NCBI GenBank assembly: GCA_021018995.1
Contig: CM037585.1
Span: 126,756,831 to 126,820,830, forward strand
Reading direction: 5' to 3'
From: Chloranthus sessilifolius
Taxonomy: Eukaryota > Streptophyta > Magnoliopsida > Chloranthales > Chloranthaceae
DNA: 64,000 nucleotides
The notes beneath the pieces were generated by a model, which made no database searches, was not told where the DNA came from, and saw only the letters and a program-made list of their open reading frames with translations. A program made the position numbers and the translations under genes. Below are positions 34,801 to 46,506 of the stretch, in pieces (positions within the stretch are counted from its first letter, which is position 1; every line of letters begins with the position of its first letter).

Positions 34801-35984
34801 CTAAGAGTAGAATCGTCGGATGTATCCAGCGTTGATGGGCTCAGACAGATGATCTCCATCCATGGTGGCGAGGTGGATGGCGTATCCCGACAACACTTCT
34901 TGAATGACGTATGGTCCTTCCCAGTTCGGCTTAAACTTTTCTCTTGGATCGGCATGGAGGGATGGGAAGATCTTCTTTAGCACAGTGTCTCCTACCTTTA
35001 GATCTTGACCGCAGACACATTTACTGTAAGCACGTGCGATTCTTCCCTGGTAAACTTGAGTGTGACACAAGCCTAGGAGTCTCTTCTCGTCCAATAAGTT
35101 TAATTGTTCAAAGCGAGATCTCTCTCTCTCTCTCTCTCTCTCTCTGCTTCGGATAAGCCTGATTCCATGAGGATTCAGAGCGAGGGTACTTCAACCTCTA
35201 CCGGGAGGACGCCTTTGGTTTCATACACAAGGGAGAATGGTGTTGCCCCTGTAGCGGTATGGATCGACGTTCGGTAGGCTCACAAAGCAAATGGCAGCAT
35301 TTCACTCCAATCTCGATAAGTGACGATCATTTTCTCAAGGATGCGAACGACTGTCTTATTCGTGGCTTCCACGGCTTTATTAGTTTGAGGCCAATAAGGG
35401 GATGAGCGATGGTGCTTGATCTTGTATTGCTCGTAGAAGTCTAGGATGCGCTTATTCGCAAAGTTTGTGCCGTTGTCCGTGATGATATCTTTGGGTACTC
35501 CAAATCAGCACACAATATTGTTCTTGAGAAACTTCTCAACATGACTGGCCGTGATGTTGGCATATGACACCGCTTCTACCCACTTGGTGAAGTATTCAAT
35601 GGCGACGAGGATGAACTGATGTCCGTTTGATGCTTTTGGATTAATCATTCCGACAACGTCAAGGCCCCAGGTAGCAAATGGCCAAGGAGTGGTCATGCAG
35701 TGAAGATCAATGGCAAGAGCGTGTATTAGACTGGAGTGTTCTTAACACTTGTAGCATTTTTGAACATGTTTGCAACAATCCGATTCCATGGTGGTCCAAA
35801 AGTATCCCTGCCGTAGGATTTTCTTAGCGAGCATGTGACCGCTGACGTGGGCTCCGCATACTCCCTCATGGATTTCTTTCATGATATTGACTGCTTCACT
35901 TTCAGTGAGGCAAAGGCACCTGAGTAAGATGTTATTATATGATCGCTTGTAGAGGCATTCCCCGCAAATGACGTAACCTGCCAC
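34801..35984 (-). pseudogene. Tat element 2 integrase region (fossil)
   Basis: Minus-strand integrase. The H-H-C-C zinc module (EIHEGVCGAHVSGHMLAKK and CCKHVQKCYKC) lies at 35,984-35,742. The core follows (WPFATWGLDVVG and FILVAIEYFTKWVEA, 35,696-35,505) and the C-terminal end is at 35,094-34,801 (DEKRLLGLCHTQVYQG and NWEGPYVIQEV). There is no chromodomain, as expected for Tat. The region is broken. Confidence 0.92.
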
Positions 35985-35999
35985 TAAACGTTGAATGGT

Positions 36000-36700
36000 T
36001 CATCGGTCTGTCTTGGATGTACCTTCTGGGAAAGTTAGGGTCTCGAGGAGATTCTTGATATCTGAGAACCAAGGTGGCTCATCATCAGGCTTTATAGGTT
36101 CCTCAATCTGGAGGCAGAAGGCTGGCTCATTCCTCTGCTCAATCTTGATCGGCTTCATCTCAGCACTATAGGGGATTTCAATCATTGATGCCAAACTTGC
36201 TAATGCGTCGGCAAAGCGATTCCTTATCCGGGGGACGTATGAGAAAGTCACATCTTGGAAGCAAGCTATCAGATCCTCGAGGTGTTCATGATAGGGGATC
36301 AGTTTCTCATCTTTCATCTTTCAGTCACCATTCGTCTAACATATGATTAACTGTGAATCGCCAAATACTCGAAGGTGAGTTACATTCAGATCGAGAGCTG
36401 CCTGCAGACCAACGGTGCAAGCTTCGTACTCAGCTATATTTTTGTGCAAGGGAAGTTGAGCTTGATAGAGATCGGTACATGGGATCCTTTTGGTGAAATT
36501 AGGATGGCGCCAACTCCTTGGCCTTCAACATTTACTGCCCCGTCAAAGTGCATTACCCATGATTCTTCTGCTTCTTCTGTATCGTCTTCCATCATGAATA
36601 AGATATCTTCATCTGGGAATTCGGTTCTTAATAGCTCATAGTCAGGTAAAGGATTATCAGCAAGATGATCAGCAAGCGCCTGCCCCTTGATCGATTTCTG
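36000..36700 (-). pseudogene. Tat element 2 second (archaeal-type) RNase H region (fossil)
   Basis: The minus strand shows EHLEDLIACFQDVTF, YVPRIRNRFADALASLASM and, further upstream, a GAGAVL-like remnant. The ADALASLASM ending is typical of the second RNase H of Tat elements. The region is broken. Confidence 0.82.
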
Positions 36701-36706
36701 AGTGAC

Positions 36707-37933
36707 TTACGTGATGTCGAATTCAGATAATAAAAGTTGCCATCGTGCGGTTCGTCTAGTGAGAGCTGGCTTTTCAAATAGGTATTTTAATGGGTCCATT
36801 CGGGCCAAGAGCAGAACCGTCTGAGATAGCAAATAGTGGCAGAGCCTTTGAGTAGCCCATACAAGAGCTAGGCATGCTTTCTCCAGATGAGAGTAGCGCG
36901 CTTCATAATCAGTAAACTTCTTGCTCAGATAGTACATGGCCTGCTCTCTTCTTCCTGTTTCATTGTGCTGCCCCAAGACACATCCCATCGAAACTTTCGT
37001 CGTGGAGAGATACATCAAGAGTGGTCTCCCTGGCTCAGGTGGTACCAAAATAGGTGGATTAAGGAGGTAGCTTTTGAATTTTTTGAACGCTGCTTGACAA
37101 TCGTCGTTCCATTCAACGGGCAAATTCTTCCTTAGTAACTTGAAGATCGGCGTGCAAATTGGAGTTAGCTGTGCAATGAACCGACTGATATACTGTATTT
37201 TGTCCAGAAACCCTCTAACCTCTTTCTCGATAGACAACGGTGGCATTTCAGTGATGGCTTTGACTTTGATTGGGTCAACCTCGATCCCCCTCCTGCTGAC
37301 GATGAACCCTAGAAGTTTCCCTGACATAGCACCAAATGAGCACTTCTGTGGATTCAGTCGTAGCCGATACTTCCTCAGCCTTTCAAACAGCTTCTGAAGG
37401 TTTACTAGATGGTCGCTTCGCTTTGGTGATTTAGCTATCATATCATCGACATATACTTTAATCTCTCTGTGCATCATGTGATGAAATAGTGCAGTCATAG
37501 CTCTCTGGTACGTTGTACCGGCATTCTTCAGCTCGAATGGCATGACTCGATAGCAAAAGGTTCCCCAGGGGTTAATGAGCATTGTCTTCTCGCGATCAAC
37601 CTCTGCCATTTTGATCTGATTGTATCCTGAGAATCCATCCATAAAAGAAAGCATCCCGTGCTTAGCTGTGTTATCAACCAAGATGTCGATGTGTGGTAAT
37701 GGGAAATCATCCTTTGAACTCGCTTTGTTCAAATTGCAAAAATTGATACACATGCAGACCTTTCCATCCTTCTTTGGCACAAGTACGATATTCACTAGCC
37801 ATTGCTTGATGACCTCATCTTTTACTTTCAGCATCCATTCGGGTCGGAGACATCTCAACTTTTGCTTTACTGGCTTCATATCAGGGTAGAGGGGCAACTC
37901 ATGCTCGACCAAATCAGTATCCAGACCAAACAT
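36707..37933 (-). pseudogene. Tat element 2 reverse transcriptase and RNase H region (fossil)
   Basis: A long minus-strand open segment with RT motifs (VPKKDGKVCMCINF, FSGYNQIKMAEVD, YRVMPFELKNAGTTYQ, VYVDDMIAKS, LRLNPQKCSFG, GFIVSRRGIEVDP) followed by the first RNase H (ILVPPEPGRPLLMYLS, YYLSKKFTDYEARYSHLEK). YVDD is the RT active site. It is the best-kept part of the element. Confidence 0.95.
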
Positions 37934-38985
37934 GTCCTCGTACGACTAGGCAAAAATGTCTTGGTATGACCGAAGGAAGTCGATCATGCTTTTTCTTTCC
38001 TCAGGAGACAGTGACATTTTGATTTTGGTTATCCTGGGAACCTCCTTAGTTCCTAGATTGACGTCTTCGGTCTCTTCGACAATGGGGGTAGGGCCATACT
38101 CAAAGTCGGCAAATCAGTCAAGGAGCTCATCGGGGAGTTCCTCGAAGAGGACATCCTCGTCCAGACTTGTGATCCCTACCTCTTCTTGTATTTCTACAGG
38201 GAAGGGGTCGATTTCACGTGGGACTGGCATTTTGATTATGGCATCCTTTTGTGGGACATTTTTTGAAATTTTAAATGACAATATTTTTGGACTTTGAATT
38301 TTTTCAATGTTTTTGGGATTTTGTGTTTTTTTCATGTTTTTGAGATTTTGTATTTTTTTCATATTTTTGAGATTTTTGTTTTCTTCGGAGACGGACCCTT
38401 GGCAAGGCGGGTTGCTATATACATAAGGTATTGTTTGCCAAGGGCTTCTCTCACTTTTTATAGGTTATTTTTTTTGGGAAATGGGTGTCAAATGTTAGGC
38501 CACTCTTTGCTTCCAGGGTTTGGGGCAAGGATGTCCAGTTGCGTACCTGAGGGGCCGCTTCTTTACCTGTTGGGATGGAGGGTGCTGACTGATATGGCTC
38601 ATTGGAGTCAACCTCCATCATATTGATCCCCATTTGTCTGAGATCATGTCCTCAAACGATAACTTGGTTTTGTGGTGATTCACCACAGGGGGGGTTTGTT
38701 CAGGTACCGACCGTCTTTCTTCGAAAAGGGATAACGCGGCTAAATCTATCTCCAGGCTAGGAAGGGTAATATGGGGATTGGTGGGGTGAACTGGTGTTGT
38801 AGGCTTGTGTGGGGTTAATTGGGTTTCTCCATTCCGATCAATTTTCACAACCCCAGCACTTATGAATGAGTTCCTAATTTGAGGCCTGGGACGGGGTTTC
38901 TCCTCTATGTGGATCCCCTTAGCTTTCACAGTTGCCATTGCACGGACCTTCTCCTTGGCCTCTCATACTTCTTCTTCAGGACTTT

Positions 38986-39831
38986 TTAACTGCCCTTAGC
39001 TATGACGGGCTCCTTCCTTCCTTGTAATCTGGGCCCAAGACCTCTTCCTTTTTTATAGCCCCACTTTTGGAGAATGGCTACTGCTGCTACCATGCCACCT
39101 CCGGTTCTTGGAATGATGCCCTCGATGGGTTCCGGGGGTATTGCCGACACCTCGTACTCAAAACTGTGGAGGTCGACGTCCTTAGCAGTGTGTGGTATAT
39201 CCAGCATATTGGGTTTTTCAACACTATTGGCGGCCTTTTCTTTCTCACTATGCCCCTCTCCGATGATTGTGATAATCTTATGCCCAGATGTAAATTTGAG
39301 TTTCTGGTACAATGTGGAAGGTATGGCTCCGACTTCATGTAGTCACGGGTGCCCTAATAACAGATTAAATGAGGATTTGATATCCATGACTTGAAACAAG
39401 ATGGAAAAGGTCATTGGCCCTATCAATAGCTCAAGATCAACTTCTCCCATTATTTCTCTCCTGGTATTGTCAAACCCTTTAGCGTTGGTTCTGGTGGGCC
39501 TTAACATGCACGGATCAACCCCGATCTTGGTGGCGGTTCTTAACGGGCATATATTCAATACAGACCCATTATCAATTAGTACCAAGGGGATAATCATATT
39601 TTCAGACTCAACGATTATATTCAAAGATTTTGAGTGACTACCTCCTTCCTCAGGTAAATCGGCATCAGAAAATGAAATGGCATTTGGAGCCATCACTTGA
39701 CCAATTATCTGCCCGACTTCATCTGGGCTAACTTGGAGTGATACATGCGCATTTTTTAACGCCCCCATTAATGCTTGGAAATGGAGTGGGGACGTCATAA
39801 ACAGATCCCATACAGTGATATGGGCAGGCAT
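38986..39831 (-). pseudogene. Tat element 2 protease and G-patch-like region (fossil)
   Basis: Minus strand, with VLIDNGSVLNICPLRTATK (Tat form of the protease site), FDNTRREIMGEVDLELL and FNLLLGHP. The region then ends in a Gly-rich G-patch-like stretch, GYKKGRGLGPRLQGRKEP. The region is broken. Confidence 0.88.
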
Positions 39832-40179
39832 TCTTCTCAGCTAAGTCTCCAGTATATGTTCTCGACTCATCTTCTCGAAGGGGTTCACCACGCTGTCTTT
39901 CTGTCCTTCGGGTTGGGCCTGTGCTGCTGCTGGCGCTTTTGGCTGCTTGGATATCCTCCCTGACCTAGTAAAAAAATCTACTGCCCCTTCTCTGTTGTTG
40001 CTGTCGGCATTGATATCTGTTTGTTCGTAGCTTAGCGAGACCTGATGAGGATCGTATGTGGGTCCCGAGAGCTGGAAAGGTATGGCTGTCGGTACTTGAT
40101 GCACTTGTACTGTCGGCTTAGGAGGTGTGGGCAATACTTGATTCACCTCGGTGGCAGTGGGTTGGGTGGAAAGATTAGG

Positions 40180-40600
40180 CTAAATGGGGGTGGTAAACCT
40201 TGAGGGTGGTGGTATTGGAGGAAATAAGGTAAAAGTAGGCCATTGATAGTCAGTGGGTGCTGGTGGCAGATGGGGGGTCTGATGGGCCGTTAGGTAATTG
40301 ACCGGGGTGGTGGAGTTTGCCAATGGCTGAACTGGGGGTGATGGGGTGGGCGCAGGCCATTGATAACTGATGGGTGTGGGCGGTGGATTGGGAGCTTGGT
40401 GGCCTAAAGGGTAATCGGTAGGGGTTGTGGTGTATGGGGGTAGTTGAAATGGGGCGGGCATAGGCCATTGATAACTGGCGGGTGCGGGTGCAGGATTGGG
40501 GGCCTGGGGGCTTATAGGGTAATTGATGGGGGTTGTGGTGTATGGTTGGTATGCATTGATATTTACATAATTGACAGGTGTGGTGGACGGAAAGTATGCC
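40180..40600 (-). repeat. Pro/Thr-rich coding repeats in gag
   Basis: Three or four imperfect repeats of about 105-110 bp. The minus strand encodes variants of SYQWPMPAPFQLPPYTTTP and NYPISPQAPNPAPAP. Confidence 0.75.
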
Positions 40601-42399
40601 CGGAGATCCAAGAGTTCAAATTGTGGAGTTGGGTTGGGGAAATATTCAGACAAATTTAGGGGTTCAATTACCCTAACATTCCTTTCTTCATCATTCCTCG
40701 GCAATGGTGCCACATAATTCTCTCGATCACTGATATAATTGGATGGGTCAAATTCAAACTCCTCCTTATCTTCTACCATTCCGATGGTGGGTCTGGGACC
40801 TGCTCCTCTGATAGGATGTGGGGTAGTGGCACTTGGTGAATATTAGTATGCTGAGAGGGTGCAGGGGGAATGATTTTCCTGGCATCGATCAAATTTTGGA
40901 TGGCGTGCTTCAATGGGAAGCAGCGATCAGTAGGGTAACCCGGGCCCTGATAAAAATTACAATGGGTATTTGGGTCATAGTTCCTTGGGATCGAGTGAGG
41001 AGGAGGTTGTGGTTGGCGGATAGCCACTAATCCCTTTTCTACTAATAGGGGCAAAAGTACACTCAATGATTGCCCCAGAGGTGTGAAGACTTGGTCGTAG
41101 CGGGCTCTTCTCTGTTCCAGGGTCATTTGCATTCCTTGCCCATTCCCTATTCTTTGTGTCTGCTCAGGCCTAACAGGTGCTTGTGGGGCAGCCTGAAATT
41201 GAAACAGAGTTGTATTGTTATTGGGCCGGGTATTGACTATGTTCTGGACATCACCCCCTGTTCTCTTCTCATTCCTTTGTTATGAAAATCTTCTAACCCC
41301 ACTGGGTCCACTCGACATATTCTTATTCAGACGCCCCTCCCTGATGGCGTCCTGGCATCGATTAGCATTTCTCACGGATCAAGTCGGTCATCACGATATA
41401 CCAAAAATCAAATCAACCGATGAGTGTTCTTTAAAATCATCTCTATCTGTTCATCATCAGGTATTCTGTTCCTGACCTAAGCTGCTAATGCTCTCCATCA
41501 CCCCAAATAGTCGCTGAAGGTCTCATTCTGGTTCTGCTTTAAACGGGCCAAGTCGGACTTACGCGGCTCAATGTCCATATTATAGACATATTGTTCTTGA
41601 AAGAGATGCGTCAAGTCCCTCCACGTTTTCATCATAGACGGTTCTAAACATGTGAACCATGTCAAAGCTGGCCCGGTCAGACTCTTTTGAAAGACTTTTA
41701 TTAGCAATCTTTCGTCCTCCCCGTATTGGCACATGCCCCCACAGTAGGACTTCAGGTGCGCAATAGGATTGCCAGTGCCATTATATTTGTTAAAGGCTGG
41801 CATTTTGAATTTGGGGGGGCAAGGGGGCCTCAGCGAACAGGCATAAGTCTGTGAAGTCCGTGGCGTGGATTTCAGTACCACCCATTTTCATTAATTGCTT
41901 CTGTATTTTGTCGAACTGTTCTTTCAGTTGCTCTGATTCTTTGGACAAGGGAGCTGCTTTCTCAGCAATTGGTTGAACTTCACTCAGGGCCACCAGGGGA
42001 TGGGCAATTATGGGAGGAGGGTTGAGGCCAGTCAAAGCCCCAGCATAGGCCCCGCTATTCCTAATCTCGTCCTCTTCATACTACTGGTAGGCATAATGTG
42101 CAGCGAGGGTGGGATTCTCCTGTTGTTGCACGGGTTGGATGGGAATGACATGAGTGGGGGTTGGGTGAGCCCATTGGGGGTGAGGAAAGGTTTGTTGGGT
42201 GAGGGGAATTTGGTTTTGAGGTGGGGCCTGCTAGGGCCATTGGGTATGGGGGAAGGTTTGGAGATGGCCTTGGGGTGTGGGGCCATGGGAGAATTGGGTT
42301 TGAGGGATGACATGGGTTTGACCCAGCTGTGAAGGTTGGGCTAAATGTTGGGGGTTTTGTGGAAGGTGTGAGTGTGGGGTTTGGGTTTGGGCTATGAAT

Positions 42400-42710
42400 C
42401 CTTGGCCATTTTGGGCCACAGGCCATTGATAGGTTTGGGCCATGGACCCTTGGTACGTTTGGACCACGGGCCCTTGATGGGTCTGGGCCAATGGGCCTAG
42501 GAAGGTTTGGGCCAAGGGCCCTTGATGGGTCTGGGCCATGGGCCCTTTGGTGGGTCTGACCAATTGGGCCTTGGTGGGTATGGCCCAATGGGCCTTGATG
42601 GGTCTGAGCCATGGGCCCTTGGTGGGTCTGGGCCATGGGCCCTTGGTGGGTATGGCCCAGTGGGCCTTGATGGGTTTGGGCCATGGGCCCTTGGTAGGCT
42701 TGGGTGGTGG
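42400..42710 (-). repeat. 30-bp minisatellite in gag
   Basis: About ten units of 30 bp, such as gggcccttggtgggtctg with ggccat. On the minus strand they encode a 10-residue repeat, THQGPMAQTH and variants. Because the unit length is a multiple of three, all frames on both strands stay open here, and the plus-strand Gly/Met-rich frame is a shadow. Confidence 0.92.
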
Positions 42711-43957
42711 GGTATTGGGTGGTGTGGATTATGGGGGGTTGATGGGAGTCATGGGGGAGTGAGGCATGGAGATTAGCTAGGGTATTGGTTGGGTTCATGG
42801 GCATGGGGTGCGAAGGAGGAGGGGGGTGTTTTGAGAAGCCTTTCACATGGAATAGGCTTGGAACATCTCCTCCATCATGGTCATGGAGGAAGGGTTGGAT
42901 GGAGATGGGAGGTTTAAGGGGTGATGGGGTATAGATGGGATGGAGGTGACAGAAAAATTGGGCATGGCCCCGGTATAATCGGGCATGGCCACAGTAGGTG
43001 GGGGGTATGGGGTGGATGAGGGGATGTATTGGGTATGTTTTGGGATGATGGGGGGCATGATGGGGAGGGATGAGGAAAGTTGGGCATGGCTCTGGCAAAA
43101 ATGGGCATGACCCGGATGGATGGGAGATTTTGCGGGGGGTTGGATAGAGTGAAAGTGGTGTATGTGAATGTGGGTGGATCGGGTCTATAGGGGGATGATG
43201 GGAATTGGGGCATAGATGTGGATTGGAAAAATGGGTTTGGGTTTGTCATGGGCATGGCTTGGGCAAAAGATGGAGAATGGGGGGTTGGATTTTGGATATT
43301 TAGGGGGTTAGTGGTTGGGAAAATGGGGGTGCCAAATGGGCCGAAAACGGTAAAAGGGGGTTGGGTGAGAGGGATGGTGGAAAAAACTTCTCCCGAATGG
43401 GAGTGGGTTGGAGAATGTGTCGGGGATGAGTCAGGATCGGCGTAAGCCGGGCCCACTACCCACGACATTCTTCGGGAGCGGGTCTGGTAAGGATGCCTTG
43501 GGTAAGGACCAAAAATCCTCATTCTTCTTCCCCTACGGGACGGCGGAGGGCAAGATGATGCCGCTGTGCCGGCACCACAAACTATCTATTTCTTTTTGAG
43601 TTTTAATTATTTATTTTTTTGTGAATTTTTTTAAAAGAGTTTTAAAAAATAAAGGTTCTGAGGCCTTAGAATTCCCTTTTCGGGTGACTCTCGTACCTTG
43701 ATTCAAGACCCGCGGCTACGATTCCAAGGCACTTCGGAAGAATCGAAGGATAACCTTCGATCTATTGAAGGCACGACAATCGAGGCAAACAACCCCATCC
43801 CCCGAAATGAGTAAAAAAGAAGTTTCCCTCTTTTGACCGGCGGGGGCGTATTGGATGTCGGAGATGGCGGGGCCTAAACAAGGTACTAAGTACACTAATC
43901 GGGGAACTTGAGAGGTGAAGAAGGCCACAGATTCGGGCTGGTGCTGTTAAACAGACC

Positions 43958-43990
43958 TGGCGCAACTAATACATGCGCCAGGCAAAATCT
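43958..43990. repeat. Single hairpin related to arrays A and B
   Basis: CCTGGCGCAACTAATACATG followed by CGCCAGGCAAAATCTG resembles the GGCG...TAATACA...CGCCA(A)GCAAATCTGG unit of arrays A and B, including the bases after the hairpin. Confidence 0.6.
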
Positions 43991-44510
43991 GCTGCTCCAG
44001 AATGTTTGATAGCAGCCACCAACACCTGAAATGAGTCTCTTTTTTGGTTTTTTATGGAAGTTAGGCTTCCGAAAACTGAGCTATTTTTTGATGATCGATT
44101 CTCTCCTCACCACACCTAAAGGGTTTGAGTCCGATATAACTCGCTAACACGCTCCCCAAGGGTTTTAAGCTTTGGAATGGGAACCCACCCGTTATACCTC
44201 CAGCGCAAGTGCTTTCTCAGATACTTGGTGGGCTGGGACTTTTCTGGATCATCACCACTAGGGCTGCCGCCATACTAAGACCCGGGTAGTTGTATGTGTG
44301 CCTAAATCCAACCCTTTGAAAATCTACCCCGTAAAAATAAATTTATTAAGCTCCCTAACTTGGTTCAATTTTAATTTTTTTAAAGTTTTTCTCGTTTTTT
44401 TTTTTAAAGTTTTCTTTAGTTCAAAGACCGGGGGTGATTATCCCGTGCCGCCACTACGGGCCGGCGTCCACTATTAGGATATGACAAGAAATAAATAAAA
44501 AGATGACGGG

Positions 44511-44765
44511 GCCAGTCAAGCGACTAGGCGAGAAATATAAAGTGTTGAAATTTAAAACCGAATCGTAAATGTAAGTAAGAAAGGTGTTAGTCAAGTGACT
44601 AGGCGAAAATTGCTGAAATTTAAAGCTGAAACATAGGGGTAAGTAAAAGAGGTGCCAGTCAAGTGACTAGACAAAAATTACTGAAATTTAAAGCCGAAAC
44701 GTAGGTAAGCAAGAAAGGTGCCAGTCAAGTGACTAGGCAAAAATTACTGAAATTTAAAGCAGATA
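44511..44765. repeat. Tandem repeat, four units of 66-75 bp
   Basis: Each unit contains ccagtcaagtgactaggc (itself a short dyad), then attactgaaatttaaag and an aagaaaggtg end. Units begin near 44,511, 44,586, 44,654 and 44,720. Confidence 0.9.
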
Positions 44766-46506
44766 AAATTAAAATAATGCTTGAAATAAAATCCTAGAAC
44801 TTCCTCCTAGCCTTCTCTAATCGAATGAACTTTAAGATCACTCTTCCCCTCCTAAAGCTCAAAGATGAAGGCTTTGTTTATAGTACCAAGGATCTCTTTA
44901 GAATAATTATTTCTTCATTGTTTGAGTCTTTGGGTTAAACCAAATTTTCTTTCATATCTTTTTGAAGAGTTACCATCATGAGAAATGGGATCTTGTCCTT
45001 GTCCAAAATATATTCCAAAATCACAAACGTCTATAAAGCTAATGCCTTGTGAAAGAAGGCAAGTAAAAGGAAAGTGTAAACTAAAGAGAGAAAGTTAAAA
45101 ATGTAGAAAAATATTTAACGCTGAAATGATGGAAGAGTGAGAGAAAGTATGCCAATTAAGTTCTTGGTGTGATGGGATGAGATGGTGGATGCTAGGTCAT
45201 TTAATGAGGAGAGAGATTAAAAGTTGAGAGAGAAAAAATAGTATTGGTAGCAAATATGGATGTATATTTGCATCCCAAAAGTATGTCCACACACCCTATC
45301 TATTCTTATATTTTCTTTTGTACTCCATGTACTTTAGCCCAAAATTGCTCTATTTACTAGCAAGTCTGTAACAATTCATCTTTATTTGTGAAAACAAAAA
45401 GATAAACTTGTGTTAGGTAAAAAGACAGTAAAAATAAATTAAAAGTTGCGTTGAGGGTAAAATATTTGATAATTCTATGCTCAATAGTAGCGAAGCGCCG
45501 CCACCCCTCTAGTGGAACGCTAGCGCCCCTCTAGAGGGGCGTCGTCGGAGCATTGCCGGAATATGTGAGCTAGAGATAGAAAGGACGCTTTTCTACTTTT
45601 GCTTCTAGAGAGAGAGAGGGAAAGAAAAAAAAAAGAATGGATAGATGTTACCTAACCTACCTTGAGTTAAATGACATAAGAGAGAGAAAAACTTTACCAT
45701 TTTCTCTATGCTACGTGTTACTTTCATAATAAGTGGTGGGAGAAATGTTTTTAATTAAGTAGCTCATATATAGTCGTAAGTAGGCCTAAGCCTTTGTTTT
45801 CACAAAGGGAGGCAGTTGACTCCTCCCTCCCCCAAGCCGCTACTTTGCTTTGCCAGTGATTACATAGAGAAGAAACCTCAGGTTAAGTTTCTATTTCCAC
45901 TCACGCGAATGGCGCAAGATTGTGAGTTAATGTTAAAGAAGTATTATCTTTTTGCGCATAAAAGAAACTTTTATGCTTTATAAAAAGCCTTTTATTCTAC
46001 TTTTATCATATTTGTAGTATTGTAATCAAAAGTGTATTGTTGATATTTAGACATTGCAATCTAAAACGAAACAAAAAATATTACAAAATGCTAATTGGAA
46101 AATGCATTAATTGATCGCTAACAGCAATAGATCATGAAGTTAATGCAGAGCCTTGCATATGGGAAACAAATACAAGAGAATGGATATCCCCATAGATACA
46201 AATTTCTATTGAAAGCAGATTGACCCTCCTCTCTATCAGGAAATTAATAGATAATATGAAAATGTAATGATTCCATTGAAGTTAATCTTTACCTTTGAAT
46301 TAACCTTTTATAACCTTTTGTGTATATTAATAAAACCTTTATATAAACCTAATTATGCCTTTTATAACCTCTTATATACATTATTATACATTGATTTTTG
46401 TATAAACTTGAACCCTTAACATATAACTTATGATAAAAACCGAATTTTGAAGGAGAGTTGTTTTGAAACTTAGAAAACAGTATCTTTCTTCGTCCTCATC
46501 TCTCTG

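Larger units (their letters stand above)
39841..43522 (-). pseudogene. Tat element 2 gag region (fossil)
   Basis: The coding region opens near 43,522 (FGPYPRHPYQTRSRRMSW). It has a very long Pro-rich, probably disordered N-terminal part with a 10-residue repeat (42,400-42,710). The retroelement gag domain follows (41,881-41,498; YNGTGNPIAHLKSYC, ALTWFTCLEPSMMKTW). Next comes a C-terminal part with CNFYQGPGYPTDRCFPLKH (near 40,990), a zinc-knuckle-like module usual in Tat gags, and further Pro/Thr-rich repeats (40,180-40,600). The region is broken. Confidence 0.85.
31468..43600 (-). mobile_element. Ty3/Gypsy Tat element 2, internal region (fossil)
   Basis: Minus-sense internal region with gag (43,522-39,841), protease (39,831-38,986), RT-RNase H (37,933-36,707), second RNase H (36,700-36,000) and integrase (35,984-34,801), then a 3.3-kb 3' untranslated part. 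The domain order and the second RNase H place it in the Tat lineage. Its 3' LTR is 29,778-31,467. I could not find a matching 5' LTR to the right, so the right end is approximate. It is broken, with roughly ten breaks, and somewhat better kept than element 1. It lacks the antisense gene block of element 1. Confidence 0.87.
43601..46506. other. Unclassified repeat-like region
   Basis: No reading frame is recognised and no match to the Tat LTR at 29,778-31,467 was found. It holds a single hairpin at 43,958-43,990, four tandem units at 44,511-44,765 and a perfect 18-bp GC palindrome at 45,524-45,541, set in AT-rich sequence. It may include the leader of Tat element 2 on its left. The right part could belong to an unrecognised LTR. 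Confidence 0.4.

Noticed and set aside
42507-42776. Gly/Met-rich plus-strand frames over the gag minisatellite
   Set aside because: The 30-bp unit leaves all frames open. The minus-strand frame continues into recognisable gag, so the plus-strand ones are shadows.
43601-46506. 5' LTR of Tat element 2
   Set aside because: I looked for the LTR landmarks (ggtgttaggcaccc, the ggtgtctaca end, the ttcctaaggg repeats) and found none, so no 5' LTR is called.
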